From: Cystobacter ferrugineus
GTDB taxonomy: Bacteria > Myxococcota > Myxococcia > Myxococcales > Myxococcaceae
Reading direction: 5' to 3'
Assembly: GCF_001887355.1 (NCBI RefSeq)
Contig: NZ_MPIN01000017.1
Span: forward strand, 1-64,000
Length of the DNA: 64,000 bases
A program made the position numbers and the translations under genes. Below are positions 61,992 through 64,000 of the stretch, in pieces (the stretch's first letter is position 1; each line of letters begins with the position of its first letter). Below the pieces are notes generated by a model. The model saw nothing but the letters and a program-made list of their open reading frames with translations, was not told the DNA's origin and ran no database searches.

Positions 61992-62615
61992 ATGGACAAC
62001 CGCTACATCGTGGTCGAGGGGCCCATCGGCGTCGGTAAGACGAGTCTCTCCAACATCCTCGCCGAGCGCTTCGGCGCGCGGCGCATCTTCGAGATCGTCG
62101 AGGAGAATCCCTTCCTCGCCAATTTCTACTCGGACCGGCAGAAGTACGCCTTCCAGACGCAGATCTTCTTCCTGCTCTCGCGCTTCAAGCAGCAGCAGGA
62201 GCTGTTCCAGACGGACCTGTTCCAGTCGGTGACGGTCAGCGACTACCTGTTCGCCAAGGATCGCATCTTCGCGTGTCTGACGCTGGACTCGCACGAGCTG
62301 GCCCTCTACGAGCGCGTCTTCGAGGCGCTCGCGCCGCGGGTGACCCGGCCCGACCTGGTCATCTACCTGAAGGCCCGTCTGGACGTGCTGCTCCACCGCA
62401 TCAAGAAGCGGGGCCGCGAGTTCGAGCGCCAGTTCGACGCGGGCTATCTGGAGGAGCTCGTCCACGCCTACAACGACTTCTTCTCCCGCTACACGGAGAC
62501 GCCGCTGCTGGTGGTGGACACGTCGGACATCGACTTCGTCCACAACGAAGGTGACCTGAAGGGTCTGCTGGCGTCCATCGACCGGGCGCAGCTCTCCCAG
62601 GGCAAGCGCGCCTGA
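61992..62615 (+). CDS. Deoxynucleoside kinase
   Basis: A 207-residue deoxyadenosine/deoxyguanosine-type kinase: P-loop VEGPIGVGKTSLSNIL at 8-23, EENPFLANFYSD, FQTQIFFLLSRFKQQQ, and the LID region LLHRIKKRGREFERQF. It salvages deoxynucleosides with ATP. The ATG 61992 fits the family start; a GGAGG is 11 bases upstream. The gene precedes panB by 165 bases, a promoter-sized gap. Confidence 0.87.
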   Translation: MDNRYIVVEGPIGVGKTSLSNILAERFGARRIFEIVEENPFLANFYSDRQKYAFQTQIFFLLSRFKQQQELFQTDLFQSVTVSDYLFAKDRIFACLTLDSHELALYERVFEALAPRVTRPDLVIYLKARLDVLLHRIKKRGREFERQFDAGYLEELVHAYNDFFSRYTETPLLVVDTSDIDFVHNEGDLKGLLASIDRAQLSQGKRA

Positions 62616-62780
62616 GCGGCGCCCGTTCGCCCGTCCGGTCTCAAAGAGGGCCCCACGGCGCGCGCAAGGGCGTTAGAGTGTTCCTCGGTGGCCGTCCAAG
62701 GCGATCCCCCTCGGGGGACGGTGAAGGACGTCCATGCTCGTACCGCAGGAACCCTACCCCTCACCACTAGGAGGTGAACC

Positions 62781-63689
62781 GTGAAGGACAAGGTCACCAT
62801 CCACACGTTGAAGCGCCAGAAGCAGGCCGGCCAGAAGATCTGCATGGTCACGGCCTACGATGCCACCTTCGCCCGGCTGTTCGACGAGGCCGGAGCCGAC
62901 GTTCTGCTCATCGGGGACTCGCTGGGCATGGTCGTCCAGGGTCACGACTCCACCCTCCCGGTCACCATGGATCAGATGGTGTACCACTCGGCCATGGTGG
63001 CTCGGGGCACGAAGCGGGCGCTGGTGGTGGGCGACATGCCCTTCATGAGCTACCAGGTGTCGGTGCAGGAGGCGGTTCGCAACGCGGGCCGCCTGGTGGC
63101 CGAGGGCAACGTGGGCGGCGTGAAGCTCGAGGGGGGCGCGGAGTTCGCCGACGTCGTGTCGGCCATCGTGCGCGCCAGCATCCCGGTCATGGGGCACCTG
63201 GGCCTCACGCCCCAGTCGGTGCACAAGATGGGGGGCTACGTGGTGCAGGGCCGCGACGAGGATGCCGCGCGCAAGATGATGGACGACGCCCTCGCGTTGG
63301 AGCGCGCCGGGTGCTTCTCGCTGGTGCTCGAGGGCGTGCCGCTGGAGCTGGCGCGGCAGATCACCCAGAAGCTCACCATCCCCACCATTGGCATCGGCGC
63401 TGGCAAGCACTGCGATGGCCAGGTGCTCGTCTGCTACGACCTGCTGGGGATGAATCCGGACTTCAAGCCCAAGTTCGTCAAGCGCTTCACCAACCTGCAC
63501 GGCTCCATCACCGAGGCGGCGGGCGCCTACTTCTCCGAGGTGCGCGCGGGCAGCTTCCCGGACGAGGAGCACTCCTTCAAGGGCAAGCAGCCCGTGCGGC
63601 TGATTCCCACGCAGCCGGCCGTCACGGACGCGCTGCCCACCACCGAGGTGGGTGACAAGGTGGGTCCCATCTACGGAGCTCCGGTCTGA
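62781..63689 (+). CDS. panB: 3-methyl-2-oxobutanoate hydroxymethyltransferase PanB
   Basis: A 302-residue enzyme of pantothenate synthesis: [39 protein letters not shown] (metal Asp residues), [40 protein letters not shown] and [16 protein letters not shown]. It adds a hydroxymethyl group to 2-oxoisovalerate to give ketopantoate. A near-perfect Shine-Dalgarno (AGGAGGTGA) stands before the GTG start. panC follows three bases after the stop, as one operon. Confidence 0.95.
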   Translation: MKDKVTIHTLKRQKQAGQKICMVTAYDATFARLFDEAGADVLLIGDSLGMVVQGHDSTLPVTMDQMVYHSAMVARGTKRALVVGDMPFMSYQVSVQEAVRNAGRLVAEGNVGGVKLEGGAEFADVVSAIVRASIPVMGHLGLTPQSVHKMGGYVVQGRDEDAARKMMDDALALERAGCFSLVLEGVPLELARQITQKLTIPTIGIGAGKHCDGQVLVCYDLLGMNPDFKPKFVKRFTNLHGSITEAAGAYFSEVRAGSFPDEEHSFKGKQPVRLIPTQPAVTDALPTTEVGDKVGPIYGAPV

Positions 63690-63692
63690 CCC

Positions 63693-64000
63693 ATGGCCCC
63701 GCTCGTCCTTCGCACTGTCGCCGAGACCGCCGCCTGGGTGGAGTCACTTCGCCGCTCGGGCCGGAGTCTGGCCCTGGTGCCCACCATGGGCTACCTGCAT
63801 GAGGGCCACCTGTCGTTGATGCGCGAGGGGCGCCGCCGGGCCGACGTCGTCGCGGCCTCCATCTTCGTCAACCCCACCCAGTTCGGTCCCAACGAGGACC
63901 TGTCGCGCTACCCGCGCGACCTGGAGGGCGACCTGGCCAAGTGCGCCAGTGCCGGCGCGGAGGCGGTGTTCACCCCCGAGCCGGCGGAGATGTACCCGCC
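63693..64000 (+). CDS. panC: Pantothenate synthetase PanC (partial)
   Basis: The first 102 residues of Pan[22 protein letters not shown] (the PTMGxLHxGH nucleotide motif), [21 protein letters not shown] and [14 protein letters not shown]. It joins pantoate and beta-alanine with ATP. The gene runs off the window. Confidence 0.93.
   Translation, partial: MAPLVLRTVAETAAWVESLRRSGRSLALVPTMGYLHEGHLSLMREGRRRADVVAASIFVNPTQFGPNEDLSRYPRDLEGDLAKCASAGAEAVFTPEPAEMYP

Overview
The window looks like a chromosomal segment of a myxobacterium of the Cystobacterineae type (Archangium, Cystobacter, Melittangium or Myxococcus relatives). Base composition is about 68-70% GC with a strong G/C third-position bias. 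Many short lipoproteins carry Cys-rich, Kelch, DUF4403 or DUF1800 domains. There is a Pph1-like PP2C phosphatase, a SitA6/SitI6-type toxin-immunity locus, and large PATAN (DUF4388)/TPR proteins. All of these are family-based inferences. I see no rRNA, tRNA, CRISPR array or intact insertion sequence.

Layout. 0-8.3 kb: a C45 acyltransferase, an AraC regulator divergent from a methyltransferase, a TonB-dependent receptor with its own TonB C-terminal-like domain plus a lipoprotein, and a glycerate kinase coupled to a YkgJ-type protein. 8.6-10.3 kb: a lower-GC gene with a disordered N-terminus, an ankyrin segment and a possible ADP-ribosyltransferase-like core. 10.3-13.8 kb: RlmI, a tail-anchored protein, FxsA and two small envelope proteins. 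14.1-17.3 kb: a tightly overlapping operon of UbiA prenyltransferase, unknown protein, second UbiA and lycopene-cyclase-domain protein. 17.4-24.4 kb: a lipoprotein, a DUF1579 protein, an MFS transporter, a BlaI/BlaR1-type pair with its operator-promoter, and a YadGH-like ABC exporter.

24.4-42.9 kb is the accessory stretch. It holds sitI6 with a frameshifted sitA6, a HelD-like helicase, a truncated and frameshifted Rhs gene with a possible immunity gene, and a DUF1501/DUF1800 pair divergent from a di-haem oxidase. It also holds Kelch and DUF4403 lipoproteins, a 5'-truncated aldo/keto reductase, and a DUF262-HipA operon with a palindromic promoter region. Broken genes cluster here, which suggests repeated gain and decay of contact-dependent toxin loci.

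42.9-64 kb is mostly housekeeping: an RlmK-like methyltransferase, cystathionine gamma-lyase/synthase and cystathionine beta-synthase (together a transsulfuration route), a TPR protein, an AmgK-MurU-like pair for peptidoglycan sugar recycling, Pph1-like phosphatase, DUF192, TrmL, two very large PATAN-domain proteins (one with roughly 80 hexapeptide repeats and a J domain, one with a receiver domain), TsaD, RsmA, a deoxynucleoside kinase, PanB and the start of PanC.
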